From assembly GCF_026020075.1 (NCBI RefSeq), contig NZ_CP102772.1, positions 2,418,001-2,482,000 of the forward strand: a stretch of DNA of 64,000 nt, given 5' to 3'. This document shows, piece after piece, positions 24,704 to 32,172 of this stretch. The position numbers and the translations under genes were made by a program. The notes below the pieces were generated by a model. The model ran no database searches, was not told the origin of the DNA, and saw nothing but the letters and a program-made list of their open reading frames with translations. The stretch's first letter is position 1. The number at the start of each line of letters is the position of its first letter. This DNA is from Bosea sp. NBC_00550. Lineage in GTDB: Bacteria > Pseudomonadota > Alphaproteobacteria > Rhizobiales > Beijerinckiaceae.

Positions 24704-26050
24704 ATGAGCAGCCCCCCCTATGGTCACGACCGCCTCTCCGCCCTCGCCTCGACCATCGAGCACCTCGAGGCGCTGAGCATCTATGGCCGCGTCATCGGCG
24801 TACGCGGCCTGCTGGTCGAGGTCGCCGGACCGATCGGAGCGATGAGCCTGGGCGGCCGGGTCGGTATCGAGATCGCACCGGGAACGCGCGTTCCCTGCGA
24901 AGTCGTCGGCTTTTCGGGCGAGAAGGCGCTGGTGATGCCGTTCGGCGGGCTGGACGGCGTGCGCCGCGGCTGCCCGGTCCATGTCGACCGGGCCCAGCCC
25001 GGACTGCGCCCCACCCCCGCATGGCTCGGCCGCGTAGTCGATGCGCTCGGCCGTCCGGTCGATGGCGGGCCGCCCTTGCCGCAGGGCGACACGCTCTTCG
25101 CCTTTCGCAGCGATCCGCCGCCGGCCCACAAGCGGCGCCGTGTCGGCAAGCCGCTCGACCTCGGCGTGCGCGCCCTCAACACTTTCCTGACCTGCTGCGT
25201 CGGCCAGCGCATGGGCATCTTCGCCGGCTCGGGCGTCGGCAAATCCGTCCTGCTCTCCATGCTCGCGCGCTATGCGCAGGCCGACGTCAACATCATCGGC
25301 CTCGTCGGCGAGCGCGGCCGCGAGGTCCAGGAGTTCCTGCAGGAAGATCTCGGCCCGCAGGGCCTTGCCCGTTCGATCGTGGTCGTCGCGACCTCCGACG
25401 AGCCGGCGCTGATGCGCAAGCAGGCTGCTCTGACCACGCTGACGCTGGCCGAGTACTTCCGCGACCGAGGCCTGCAGGTGATGTGCCTGATGGATTCGGT
25501 GACGCGCTTTGCCATGGCGATGCGCGAGATCGGATTGGCGGCAGGCGAGCCGCCGACCACCAAGGGCTACACCCCGACCGTCTTCACCGAACTGCCGCGC
25601 CTGCTGGAGCGAGCCGGGCCGGGCACGGCCGACGGCGCGATCACCGGTCTCTTCACCGTGCTCGTCGACGGCGGCGACCATGACGAGCCCGTCGCGGACG
25701 CGGTGCGCGGCATCCTCGACGGACACATCGTCATGGAGCGCTCCATCGCCGAGCGCGGGCGCTATCCCGCCGTCAACATCCTGAAATCTGTATCGCGGAC
25801 CATGCCGCGCTCCTGCGATCCCGCCTATTACCCGATCGTGCAGAAGGCCCGCGCGACGCTCGCGACCTATGCCGATATGGAGGAGTTGATCCGGCTTGGC
25901 GCCTATCGCCAGGGCGCCTCCGTCGAGGTCGACGAGGCGATCCGCCGGCATCCTCCGCTCGAAGCCTTCCTCAAGCAGTCGAAGGACGACGCGACTCCGC
26001 TGCCGGAATGCTATCAACGCCTAGCCGCCATCATGAGCGATGGCGTATGA
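24704..26050 (+). CDS. fliI: Flagellum-specific ATPase FliI
   Basis: A 448-residue F1-beta-like ATPase of the flagellar type III export apparatus. Walker A is AGSGVGKS near residue 170, the Walker B strand is LMDSVTRFAMAMREIG near 263, and PPTTKGYTPTVF and GERGREVQEFLQEDLG are family signatures. It hexamerises at the export gate with FliH and FliJ. Its usual partner fliJ is displaced 1.8 kb downstream by a DUF1304 gene and an MFS gene on the other strand. Confidence 0.95.
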   Translation: MSSPPYGHDRLSALASTIEHLEALSIYGRVIGVRGLLVEVAGPIGAMSLGGRVGIEIAPGTRVPCEVVGFSGEKALVMPFGGLDGVRRGCPVHVDRAQPGLRPTPAWLGRVVDALGRPVDGGPPLPQGDTLFAFRSDPPPAHKRRRVGKPLDLGVRALNTFLTCCVGQRMGIFAGSGVGKSVLLSMLARYAQADVNIIGLVGERGREVQEFLQEDLGPQGLARSIVVVATSDEPALMRKQAALTTLTLAEYFRDRGLQVMCLMDSVTRFAMAMREIGLAAGEPPTTKGYTPTVFTELPRLLERAGPGTADGAITGLFTVLVDGGDHDEPVADAVRGILDGHIVMERSIAERGRYPAVNILKSVSRTMPRSCDPAYYPIVQKARATLATYADMEELIRLGAYRQGASVEVDEAIRRHPPLEAFLKQSKDDATPLPECYQRLAAIMSDGV

Positions 26051-26083
26051 CGCCGGTTCGGAGCCTCACAGGATGACGTCTCG

Positions 26084-26437
26084 ATGATTGCCTCGGTCCT
26101 GATCGGCCTCGTCACCCTCATACACATCTACATCGTCGTTCTCGAAATGTGGCTGTGGGATACGCCGCGTGGGCACAAGGCCTTCGGGCTGACACCGGAA
26201 TTCGCCGCACGTTCGAAGGTCCTGGCGGCCAATCAGGGGCTCTATAACGGCTTCCTCGTCGCCGGCCTGGCCTGGGGGCTCTGGCTCGGTGCGGCGGGCT
26301 TTCCGATCAAGCTGTTCTTCCTGGCTTGCGTCCTGGTCGCCGGCGTCTTCGGCGCGGCCACGGCGAGCCGCAAGATCCTCTATATCCAGGCGCTGCCCGC
26401 GGCACTCGCGATCGTCGCCCTGCTGGCGGGCGTCTGA
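26084..26437 (+). CDS. DUF1304 family membrane protein
   Basis: A 117-residue protein with four hydrophobic segments and the DUF1304 pattern: an N-terminal HIYIVVLEMWLWDTPRG, then NQGLYNGFLVAGLAWG and a C-terminal LYIQALPAALAIVAL. Members are small integral membrane proteins of unknown function. It begins 33 bases after fliI on the same strand, so it may be co-transcribed, but there is no reason to link it to the flagellum. Confidence 0.85.
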   Translation: MIASVLIGLVTLIHIYIVVLEMWLWDTPRGHKAFGLTPEFAARSKVLAANQGLYNGFLVAGLAWGLWLGAAGFPIKLFFLACVLVAGVFGAATASRKILYIQALPAALAIVALLAGV

Positions 26438-26443
26438 GCGGCG

Positions 26444-27649
26444 TCAGGCCCGCGCCAGCATTCGCACCAGCGCGAACATCGCCGCAAAACCGATCGCCTG
26501 GATCGCGGCCGAGACGATCAAGGTCATATCGGCACCGAGACGCTCGACCATCACGGCGAAGAGCAGCGGTGCCGCGGCGAAGGTGATGTTCTGCGGCACG
26601 GTGAGCTTGCCGAGCATCGCAGCGAAGCCGTTGCGGCCGAACAGGGCGAGCGGCAGCGTCGCCCGCGCCACGGAGATGACCCCGAGCGCGGCGCTGAACA
26701 GCACGACGAAGCCCGCCGCAGCGCCAATCGTCATCGGGACGAGCGGCAGCGCGAGGCACAGCGCCGGCCCGAACAGCAGGCCGGACAATGCGACCTTCTC
26801 CGCCGGCAGCCGTTCGCCGAGCGTCGCGTCGATGGCGCGTGCCGCGATCGTCGCCGGCCCGCTCAGCGTCGCGATCCAGACCGCCTCGGCCTGCGTCAGC
26901 CCGGCCTCCTGAAAGAGGGTGATCAGATGCAGCGGCAGCCCCCAGGAGACCAGCCCGCTCGCCGAGAAGGCGAGCGCGACCAGCCAGAAAGCGGCTTTGC
27001 GCAAGGAGGACGGAACGCGCCCATTCTCGCCCGGCGAGGGCGCCCCGGTCGCTTTCGCGGACGGCGGCACGTGCCGGAAGCGCGGAACGGCGGCATAGAT
27101 CGGCAGCACGATCACGATCTGCATCGCCGCGAAGACGAGAAGCGTCGCCCGCCAGCCGAAGGCATCCATCAGCACCGCGGTCAGCGGCCAGAACACGCTC
27201 GATGCGAGCCCTGTCACGAGCATCATCAGTCCGATGACGCGCCGCGTGCGCTCGCCCATCAGCTGCGCGATGGTGACGTTTCCGACATTCGCAAGCGACA
27301 TCGCGTGCCCCAGCCCGATGACGAACCAGCTTGCGAGATAGCTGACCGGCCCCTGCGCCATGGCGAGGACCGCAAGCCCGAGCGCGCAGATCACGGCGCC
27401 CATGCACATCGAGCGCCGGGTGCCCTCCCGGTCTAGCTGCCGGCCGATCGCGGGGGCGATCAGCGCGCCCGTGATCAGCAGGATGGTGATGCCGCCGAAG
27501 ACGATCTCGGGGTTGAGGCCGATCTCGCGGTCGAGCGCCCTCACCAGCACGGAGGGCGAATAGAAGGTCGAGCCCCAGCCGATGATGCGCGTGAGCGCGA
27601 GGCCGCAGAGCAGGGGACCATGCCCGCCGAAACGAGAGAAGAAGGCCAA
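26444..27649 (-). CDS. MFS transporter
   Basis: A 401-residue 12-helix major facilitator. Helix 1 starts LLCGLALTRIIGWGSTFYSPSVL. The loop 2-3 motif is a shortened GRQLDREGTRRSM, and the central loop (residues about 195-215) is charged and proline rich. The substrate is unknown; similar proteins are usually annotated as arabinose-efflux-like permeases without evidence. It is convergent with DUF1304 (6 bases) and divergent from fliJ (231 bases), so it interrupts the fliI-fliJ pair. Confidence 0.8.
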   Translation of the reverse strand: MAFFSRFGGHGPLLCGLALTRIIGWGSTFYSPSVLVRALDREIGLNPEIVFGGITILLITGALIAPAIGRQLDREGTRRSMCMGAVICALGLAVLAMAQGPVSYLASWFVIGLGHAMSLANVGNVTIAQLMGERTRRVIGLMMLVTGLASSVFWPLTAVLMDAFGWRATLLVFAAMQIVIVLPIYAAVPRFRHVPPSAKATGAPSPGENGRVPSSLRKAAFWLVALAFSASGLVSWGLPLHLITLFQEAGLTQAEAVWIATLSGPATIAARAIDATLGERLPAEKVALSGLLFGPALCLALPLVPMTIGAAAGFVVLFSAALGVISVARATLPLALFGRNGFAAMLGKLTVPQNITFAAAPLLFAVMVERLGADMTLIVSAAIQAIGFAAMFALVRMLARA

Positions 27650-27880
27650 GACAGGATATCCGCAGGCAGGGGCCGGGCGACCGCTGCCGCAGTCACTAGA
27701 TCATCGCGCCAGTTCGCGGCAGCAGCCGCAGCGCGGTTTGATCATGCAGAAAAAGCAGCCCGTTTCGGTAAGGAAAGGTCAACCTCCTTGCGCCATGCTG
27801 CGCCTCGTCTCGCGGATGGAGTTCGGGCTGTTGCCGAGGGGTCGGCGGTGGCCAATGCGTAATCAGGAGTTGAAAACGAC

Positions 27881-28285
27881 ATGAAGTCGCGAGAGACCCT
27901 TCTGCGGCTGAAGCGCTTCCAGGTCGACGAGAAACGTCGCCGGGTAAGCCAGATCGAGATGATGATCGCCGACTTCCACAGGATGGCGAGCGATCTCGAT
28001 CGGGAGATCCAGGCCGAGGAAGCCCGCGCGGGCATCGCCGACCCGGCTCACTTCGCCTATCCGACCTATGCCAAGGCGGCGCTCGGCCGCCGCGACAACC
28101 TGCGCCAGTCGGCCGACAACCTGAAAGGCCAGCTCGAGGAAGCCAAGGGCGAGCTTCAGGAGGCCTTCGAGGACATGAAGAAGGTCGAGATCCTTGACGA
28201 TCGCGAACGCGCCACCGAGCGCGCCGCCGAAGCGGCCCGCGACCAAGCCACGATGGACGCGATCGGGCTGCGCTCGCGCGCCTGA
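27881..28285 (+). CDS. fliJ: Flagellar export chaperone FliJ
   Basis: A 134-residue, nearly all-alpha protein with two long charged coiled-coil stretches separated by a short loop (IADPAHFAYPTYAKAAL), the antiparallel coiled-coil fold of FliJ. It starts MKSRETLLRLKRFQVDEKRRRVSQIEMM and ends in an Ala/Arg-rich helix. FliJ docks on FlhA and the FliI hexamer. It is monocistronic here and followed by a strong terminator. Confidence 0.9.
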   Translation: MKSRETLLRLKRFQVDEKRRRVSQIEMMIADFHRMASDLDREIQAEEARAGIADPAHFAYPTYAKAALGRRDNLRQSADNLKGQLEEAKGELQEAFEDMKKVEILDDRERATERAAEAARDQATMDAIGLRSRA

Positions 28286-28309
28286 GCGATTTCGACGGTC
28301 TCTGTAATG

Positions 28310-28338
28310 AGGCGGCGTTCCTGGGACGCCGCCTTTTT
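28310..28338 (+). terminator. Rho-independent terminator after fliJ
   Basis: AGGCGGCGT (28310-28318), a seven-base loop and ACGCCGCCT (28326-28334) form a perfect nine-pair stem followed by TTTTT. It lies 25 bases after fliJ and just before the stop of the convergent GNAT gene. Confidence 0.9.
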
Positions 28339-28339
28339 C

Positions 28340-28954
28340 TTATGCGATGACGGGGTGATGCGGCACGCTGCCCGGCGGCATGTGCCCGTGGAGCCGCGGA
28401 TCGTCGTCGATCTCGATGCCGCGCTTGAACACCTTGAAGCCCGAGCGCTGATAAAAATCGAGAGCGCCGGGATGGTCGATCGTGCAGGTATGAACCCAGA
28501 AGCGCGAAATCGGCTGGGCCCAGGCCAGAGCGAGCGCCCGGTTCATCAGCCAGCGGCCCGCCCCCTTGCCGAGGACCGGCTCGTCCAGCCCGAAAAAGGC
28601 GAGTTCGCCCTGTCCCCCTACGCGGAAATCCAGCTCGAGCAGGCCGACATCCCGGCCGTCGAATCGCGCCGCATAGAGCGCGACCGCCGGGTCGGCAAAG
28701 ATGTCCAGAAGCTCCGCGCGCGGCTGGGTCAACCGGCTGAACCACATCCAGCGCTCGCCGAGCAGGCGATAGATGCGCAGGTAGCGCTCGACATCGCCGC
28801 GATCGATCGTGTCCAGCGAGAACCCCTCGGTTCCCGGCGGATCGGCCCGTTCCTGCGGCCGTTCGCGCATTTCCAGCGACGTCACGATCGTCGCGATCTT
28901 GCCCGGCGGCAGGTCGGTCGTTCCGGTGAGGGTGATGGTCAGGCTTTGGGACAT
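28340..28954 (-). CDS. GNAT-family N-acetyltransferase
   Basis: A 204-residue protein. The start at 28954 (MSQSLTITLTGTTDLP) is chosen because the longer upstream frame reads Arg/His-rich non-protein-like sequence antisense to the next gene. The GNAT core is visible as DVGLLELDFRV, ELAFFGLDEPVLGKGAGRWLMNRAL (the Q/RxxGxG/A acetyl-CoA loop as GKGAGRW), and a C-terminal HTCTIDHPGALDFYQRSGFKVFKR. The N-terminal 50 residues are extra. The acceptor is unknown. Confidence 0.8.
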   Translation of the reverse strand: MSQSLTITLTGTTDLPPGKIATIVTSLEMRERPQERADPPGTEGFSLDTIDRGDVERYLRIYRLLGERWMWFSRLTQPRAELLDIFADPAVALYAARFDGRDVGLLELDFRVGGQGELAFFGLDEPVLGKGAGRWLMNRALALAWAQPISRFWVHTCTIDHPGALDFYQRSGFKVFKRGIEIDDDPRLHGHMPPGSVPHHPVIA

Positions 28955-29035
28955 GGGACGCAGGTTGCACCGATGGCTTGGAAAATGATGTTCGCCCCGA
29001 TCATGACATGATCGGGTTCGAAAGATCACCGCGCA

Positions 29036-29464
29036 ATGATGCATGCCCCGCGTGACATCGATGAGAGATCGAGGCGCCTGCCGCAGCGCGACCGGCCGTT
29101 CGGGCTGTTGTTCGCGCTGCTGGTGATGTGTTTTGCCGTGCTGCCGCATGCCACGCTGGCGGCGACGATGATGCGCATGCCCATGGGCGAACGGCCGCAC
29201 CATGCCGAGAAAACACCGGCGGTCGCCGTGGAGCAGGCTCAGGCGCCCACCCCCTGTCGCGAATCAAGCACCGCGGACCATTCGGCATCCGCCATGCCGC
29301 TCTGCTGCGTCGTCGGCTGCGGCCTGATCGCTCACGCGCCGGCGGCGCCGGTGCTGGAGGCAGTGATCAACTGGTCGAGGATGCCGCCGACCCTCGCCAT
29401 CCTGGCCGGAGGCCTGTCCATGGAACCGGCGGAGCGACCGCCGCGATCCCTGCTCCCGGCCTGA
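29036..29464 (+). CDS. Predicted exported Met/His/Cys-containing protein
   Basis: A 142-residue frame with a basic start, a hydrophobic signal region (GLLFALLVMCFAVLPHATLAA, residues about 23-43) and a mature part with MMRMPMGERPHHAEK, a Cys-rich LCCVVGCGLIAH stretch and a Pro-rich end. Met/His clusters and cysteines suggest a metal-related role, and the next gene (74 bases on) encodes a DUF305 protein of the copper-handling type. No family is recognised. The start could be the ATG at 29036 or 29039. Coding status is likely but not certain. Confidence 0.5.
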   Translation: MMHAPRDIDERSRRLPQRDRPFGLLFALLVMCFAVLPHATLAATMMRMPMGERPHHAEKTPAVAVEQAQAPTPCRESSTADHSASAMPLCCVVGCGLIAHAPAAPVLEAVINWSRMPPTLAILAGGLSMEPAERPPRSLLPA

Positions 29465-29538
29465 CTCCCCTTCCTCGCGGATCAGACAAGCCGCTTTCTG
29501 GCGCGATCCGCTTTTCGCATCGATCAAGGACAAGACAG

Positions 29539-29907
29539 ATGAATCGTACCACTCTTGCGCTGGCAGCCCTTCTTGCCGCGGGCACGTTCGGCAGCGCCGC
29601 CCAGGCGCAGCATCAGGGCCATGGCGCGCCCGCTGCTTCGGCCACCACCGAGAGCGCCGCGACCAAGGCCTACAAGGACGCCAATGCGAAGATGCACAAG
29701 CAGATGGACGTCCCCTATTCCGGCGATGCCGATGTCGATTTCGTTCGCAGCATGATCCCGCATCATCAGGGCGCGATCGACATGGCCAAGGTCGTCCTCG
29801 TCCACGGCAAGGACCCCGAGATCCGCAAGCTCGCCGAGAGCGTCATCCGCGACCAGGAGAAGGAAGTGGCGACGATGCGGGACTGGCTGAAGAAGAACGG
29901 CAAATAA
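29539..29907 (+). CDS. DUF305 (CopM-type) exported protein
   Basis: A 122-residue protein starting at ATG 29539 with AAGGA eight bases upstream. A Sec signal (residues 1-23, ending AQAQ) is followed by HQGHGAP and the DUF305 core: MDVPYSGDADVDFVRSMIPHHQGAIDMAKVVL, then IRKLAESVIRDQEKEVATMRDWL. The MIPHHQGAIDMA motif is the family signature. Some members (CopM) bind copper in the periplasm through Met/His. Expression with the upstream Met/His-containing gene would make a small periplasmic metal module; copper is inference. Confidence 0.9.
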   Translation: MNRTTLALAALLAAGTFGSAAQAQHQGHGAPAASATTESAATKAYKDANAKMHKQMDVPYSGDADVDFVRSMIPHHQGAIDMAKVVLVHGKDPEIRKLAESVIRDQEKEVATMRDWLKKNGK

Positions 29908-30052
29908 CCTTGCCCAGCGGCGGGGGCGAGCGTCTGCGGGCGCTTGCCCTCGCCCCGTCCCGCTGGCACAGAGAATGTAAGGTTCGCGCCGCAGCGGTGA
30001 CGGCATGGGCCCTCGCGTCACCCCGTCGATCGCTCCCAGCCCCGCGACCTGC

Positions 30053-31090
30053 ATGAAACGTTATCTGGACTACCTTTGGCCGATCATCGGGCTCGTTGCG
30101 GTCGTCTGGTCGGTCGAACTGCTCTGGGGCAAGCTCAAGGCGGAGGCCGGCTCCGACGCCGCCATCGAGGCGCTGCTCGAGAATGCTAGCCTCTGGCAGA
30201 GCATCAAGATCATCGCCCACCGGATCGGCCACAAGATCGCGGTGATCCCGCCGGAAGCCTTCTACCACGCCGCGCTGGCGACCCTCGTCGCCTATGCCGC
30301 GCTCGCCTGGTACGACCGCATCGCCCTGATCCATCTCGGCAAGGAGAAGGGCATCTCCTGGTTCTACATCTCGCTCTGCTCCTTCGTGACCTACGCGCTC
30401 TCCCACAACATCGGCGCCTCGGTCTTCTCGGGCGGCATGGTGCGCTACCGGGCCTATACGGCGAAGGGCCTGACGGCCGGCGAAGTCGCGGTCCTCGTCG
30501 CGCTCTGCTCCTTCACCTTCGCCTTCGGCACCATCTTCCTGATGGGCCTCGTCCTGCTCTACGAACCCCAGATCCTGCATCCGCTCGAGCGGATGTCGAA
30601 ATGGTTCGCGATCACCGACCGCACCGCCCGCATGATCGGCGTCGGCATGCTCGCCTTCGTCGCGCTTTACACGATCGGGTCCTGGCTGCGCTTCCGGCCG
30701 CTGAAGATCGGCAAGTTCGAGATCATCTATCCGCGTCTGCCCATCGTCATCAGGCAGTATCTCGCCGCCCCGCTCGAGCTCGCGGGCGCTGCCGGCATCA
30801 TCTATTTCGCGCTGCCTGACCAGGGCAATCCCGGCTTCCTGATTGTGCTGGGCGCCTTCCTGCTGTCCTTCTCCGCCGGGCTCCTCAGCCAGGTTCCGGG
30901 CGGCGTCGGTGTGATGGAGGCGGTGTTTCTCGCCGTCATGCCGGGCGTGCCGGCCCCGGCGGTCTTCGCCGCGCTGCTGATCTGGCGGCTGTTCTACCTG
31001 ATCCTGCCTCTGGTGATCTCGCTGCCGATCGTGCTGGCCTTCGAGCGGGCGCAGCTCAAGCGTAGCACCCGCATCGCGCCGCCGCCCTAG
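30053..31090 (+). CDS. Lysylphosphatidylglycerol synthase TM-region-like (UPF0104) membrane protein
   Basis: A 345-residue polytopic protein. I prefer the internal ATG at 30053 (MKRYLDYLWPIIGL), since the 16 residues upstream from 30005 are Pro/Ser-rich and unlike a membrane protein start; neither start has a strong ribosome site. It has about eight hydrophobic helices with ALSHNIGASVFSGGMVRYRAY and LLSQVPGGVGVMEAVFLAVMP, signatures of the flippase-like half of MprF/UPF0104 proteins. It lacks the cytoplasmic aminoacyl-transferase domain of true MprF, so lipid lysinylation is unlikely; lipid or undecaprenol-linked transport is possible. Confidence 0.8.
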   Translation: MKRYLDYLWPIIGLVAVVWSVELLWGKLKAEAGSDAAIEALLENASLWQSIKIIAHRIGHKIAVIPPEAFYHAALATLVAYAALAWYDRIALIHLGKEKGISWFYISLCSFVTYALSHNIGASVFSGGMVRYRAYTAKGLTAGEVAVLVALCSFTFAFGTIFLMGLVLLYEPQILHPLERMSKWFAITDRTARMIGVGMLAFVALYTIGSWLRFRPLKIGKFEIIYPRLPIVIRQYLAAPLELAGAAGIIYFALPDQGNPGFLIVLGAFLLSFSAGLLSQVPGGVGVMEAVFLAVMPGVPAPAVFAALLIWRLFYLILPLVISLPIVLAFERAQLKRSTRIAPPP

Positions 31091-31097
31091 CAACGGC

Positions 31098-31200
31098 CGT
31101 CATGCTCGGGCCTGACCCCAGCATCTCGGGCAAAAGAGGCTCGGCACCCCGTTCCGGCAGAGATTCTCGGGTCTGCGCTCCGCTTCGCCCCAGAATGACG
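31098..31200. repeat. Intergenic palindromic repeat, copy 2
   Basis: Outer arms CGTCAT (31098-31103) and ATGACG (31195-31200) enclose imperfectly paired GC-rich segments. The right half carries GGGTCTGCGCTCCGCTTCGCCC, closely similar to GGGTCTCCCTCCGGTCGCCC in the copy at 10770-10863. As there, it sits between convergent genes. This is a member of the same dispersed intergenic repeat family. Confidence 0.7.
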
Positions 31201-31201
31201 C

Positions 31202-32089
31202 TTAGCGCTTGAGCGCGATCGCGGCCGCCCCGAACATCAGCAGCGCGCCGGTCGCCTCCGACCAGCCGAAAGGCTCGTGCAGCGCGACGACACCGACCGC
31301 GACCGCGATCGCCGGGCTGATGAAGGCGTAGAGGGCGGCCCGGAACGCGCCCCAGTCGCGCAGCAGCCGCATGTAGATGGTGAAGCCCATCAGCGAGCCG
31401 CCGATGATGAGGAACACGACGGCCGGCAGAACCGGCCATTGCACCAGCATCATCAGATCCTCGCGCCCGACCGGCTCGATGGCGAGCGAGACCGCCGTCA
31501 ACCCGATGCCGCCGATCAATGTCTGCCAGCCGGCGAGCGTCAACGTCGGCATCGCGCCCGCGATCGGACGCGCCAACACCGCGCCGACGCAGTAGAGCAG
31601 CGTCCCCGCCGCCACGGCGGCGAGCCCCCACACCTCCAGCGGGTTGCCCTGCGCCACCGAGATCCCGCCGAGAGCGCGCGTCGCGAACAGGAAGCCGAGG
31701 CCGACCGTACCGAGCGCGATCGCCGCGAGCTTGCGCCTGTCGATCCGCTCGCCCTCGATCGCGCGGCTCGCCAGCAAGGTGAAGATCGGGATCGTCGCGA
31801 AATTGACGATGGCCGCGAGTCCGCTCGGCGCCTGCGCCGTGCCCCAGAACAGCAGGGTGTAGTTACCGGTGTTGAGCAAAAGCGCCGTGCCGATCAGCCG
31901 CGGCCAGGCCTCGCGGGGAACCTTGGGCACGTCGCGCCCGGCCCAGAGCAGCATCACGAAGCCCGCGATCGAGAAGCGAGCCGCTGCCAGGAACACCGGC
32001 GGAACATGCGCCGCGCCGACCTTGACCGGCAGCCAGGTCAGCCCCCAGACGAGGCACATCACGGCAAAGAGGGCGGCATTGCGGGACAT
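31202..32089 (-). CDS. EamA/DMT-family transporter
   Basis: A 295-residue protein with ten hydrophobic segments in two EamA repeats. The first starts LFAVMCLVWGLTWLPVKVGAAHVPP, with the family's WG(x)xxxxxK pattern; the second contains RLLRDWGAFRAALYAFISPAIAVAVG and ends in the typical GALLMFGAAAIALKR. Such proteins export metabolites or amino acids; the substrate cannot be inferred. It lies between the palindromic repeat and flhA on the same strand as flhA. Confidence 0.85.
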   Translation of the reverse strand: MSRNAALFAVMCLVWGLTWLPVKVGAAHVPPVFLAAARFSIAGFVMLLWAGRDVPKVPREAWPRLIGTALLLNTGNYTLLFWGTAQAPSGLAAIVNFATIPIFTLLASRAIEGERIDRRKLAAIALGTVGLGFLFATRALGGISVAQGNPLEVWGLAAVAAGTLLYCVGAVLARPIAGAMPTLTLAGWQTLIGGIGLTAVSLAIEPVGREDLMMLVQWPVLPAVVFLIIGGSLMGFTIYMRLLRDWGAFRAALYAFISPAIAVAVGVVALHEPFGWSEATGALLMFGAAAIALKR

Positions 32090-32172
32090 GTATTTGGCTT
32101 AGCCGCGTGCCCGGCTGCTGACCATTGCGCGCCCGGCATCGCGCCCCCGTGGAAACCGGAGGCGTGGCCGAC

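Noticed and set aside
24069..24707. 212-codon plus-strand frame before fliI
   Set aside because: Arg/Pro/Ser/Ala-rich and motif-free; overlaps a minus-strand frame with ribosome site and two clean membrane helices.
29955..29985. TGGCAC word as a sigma-54 promoter for the gene at 30053
   Set aside because: No TTGC at the required spacing; a single half-site is expected by chance.
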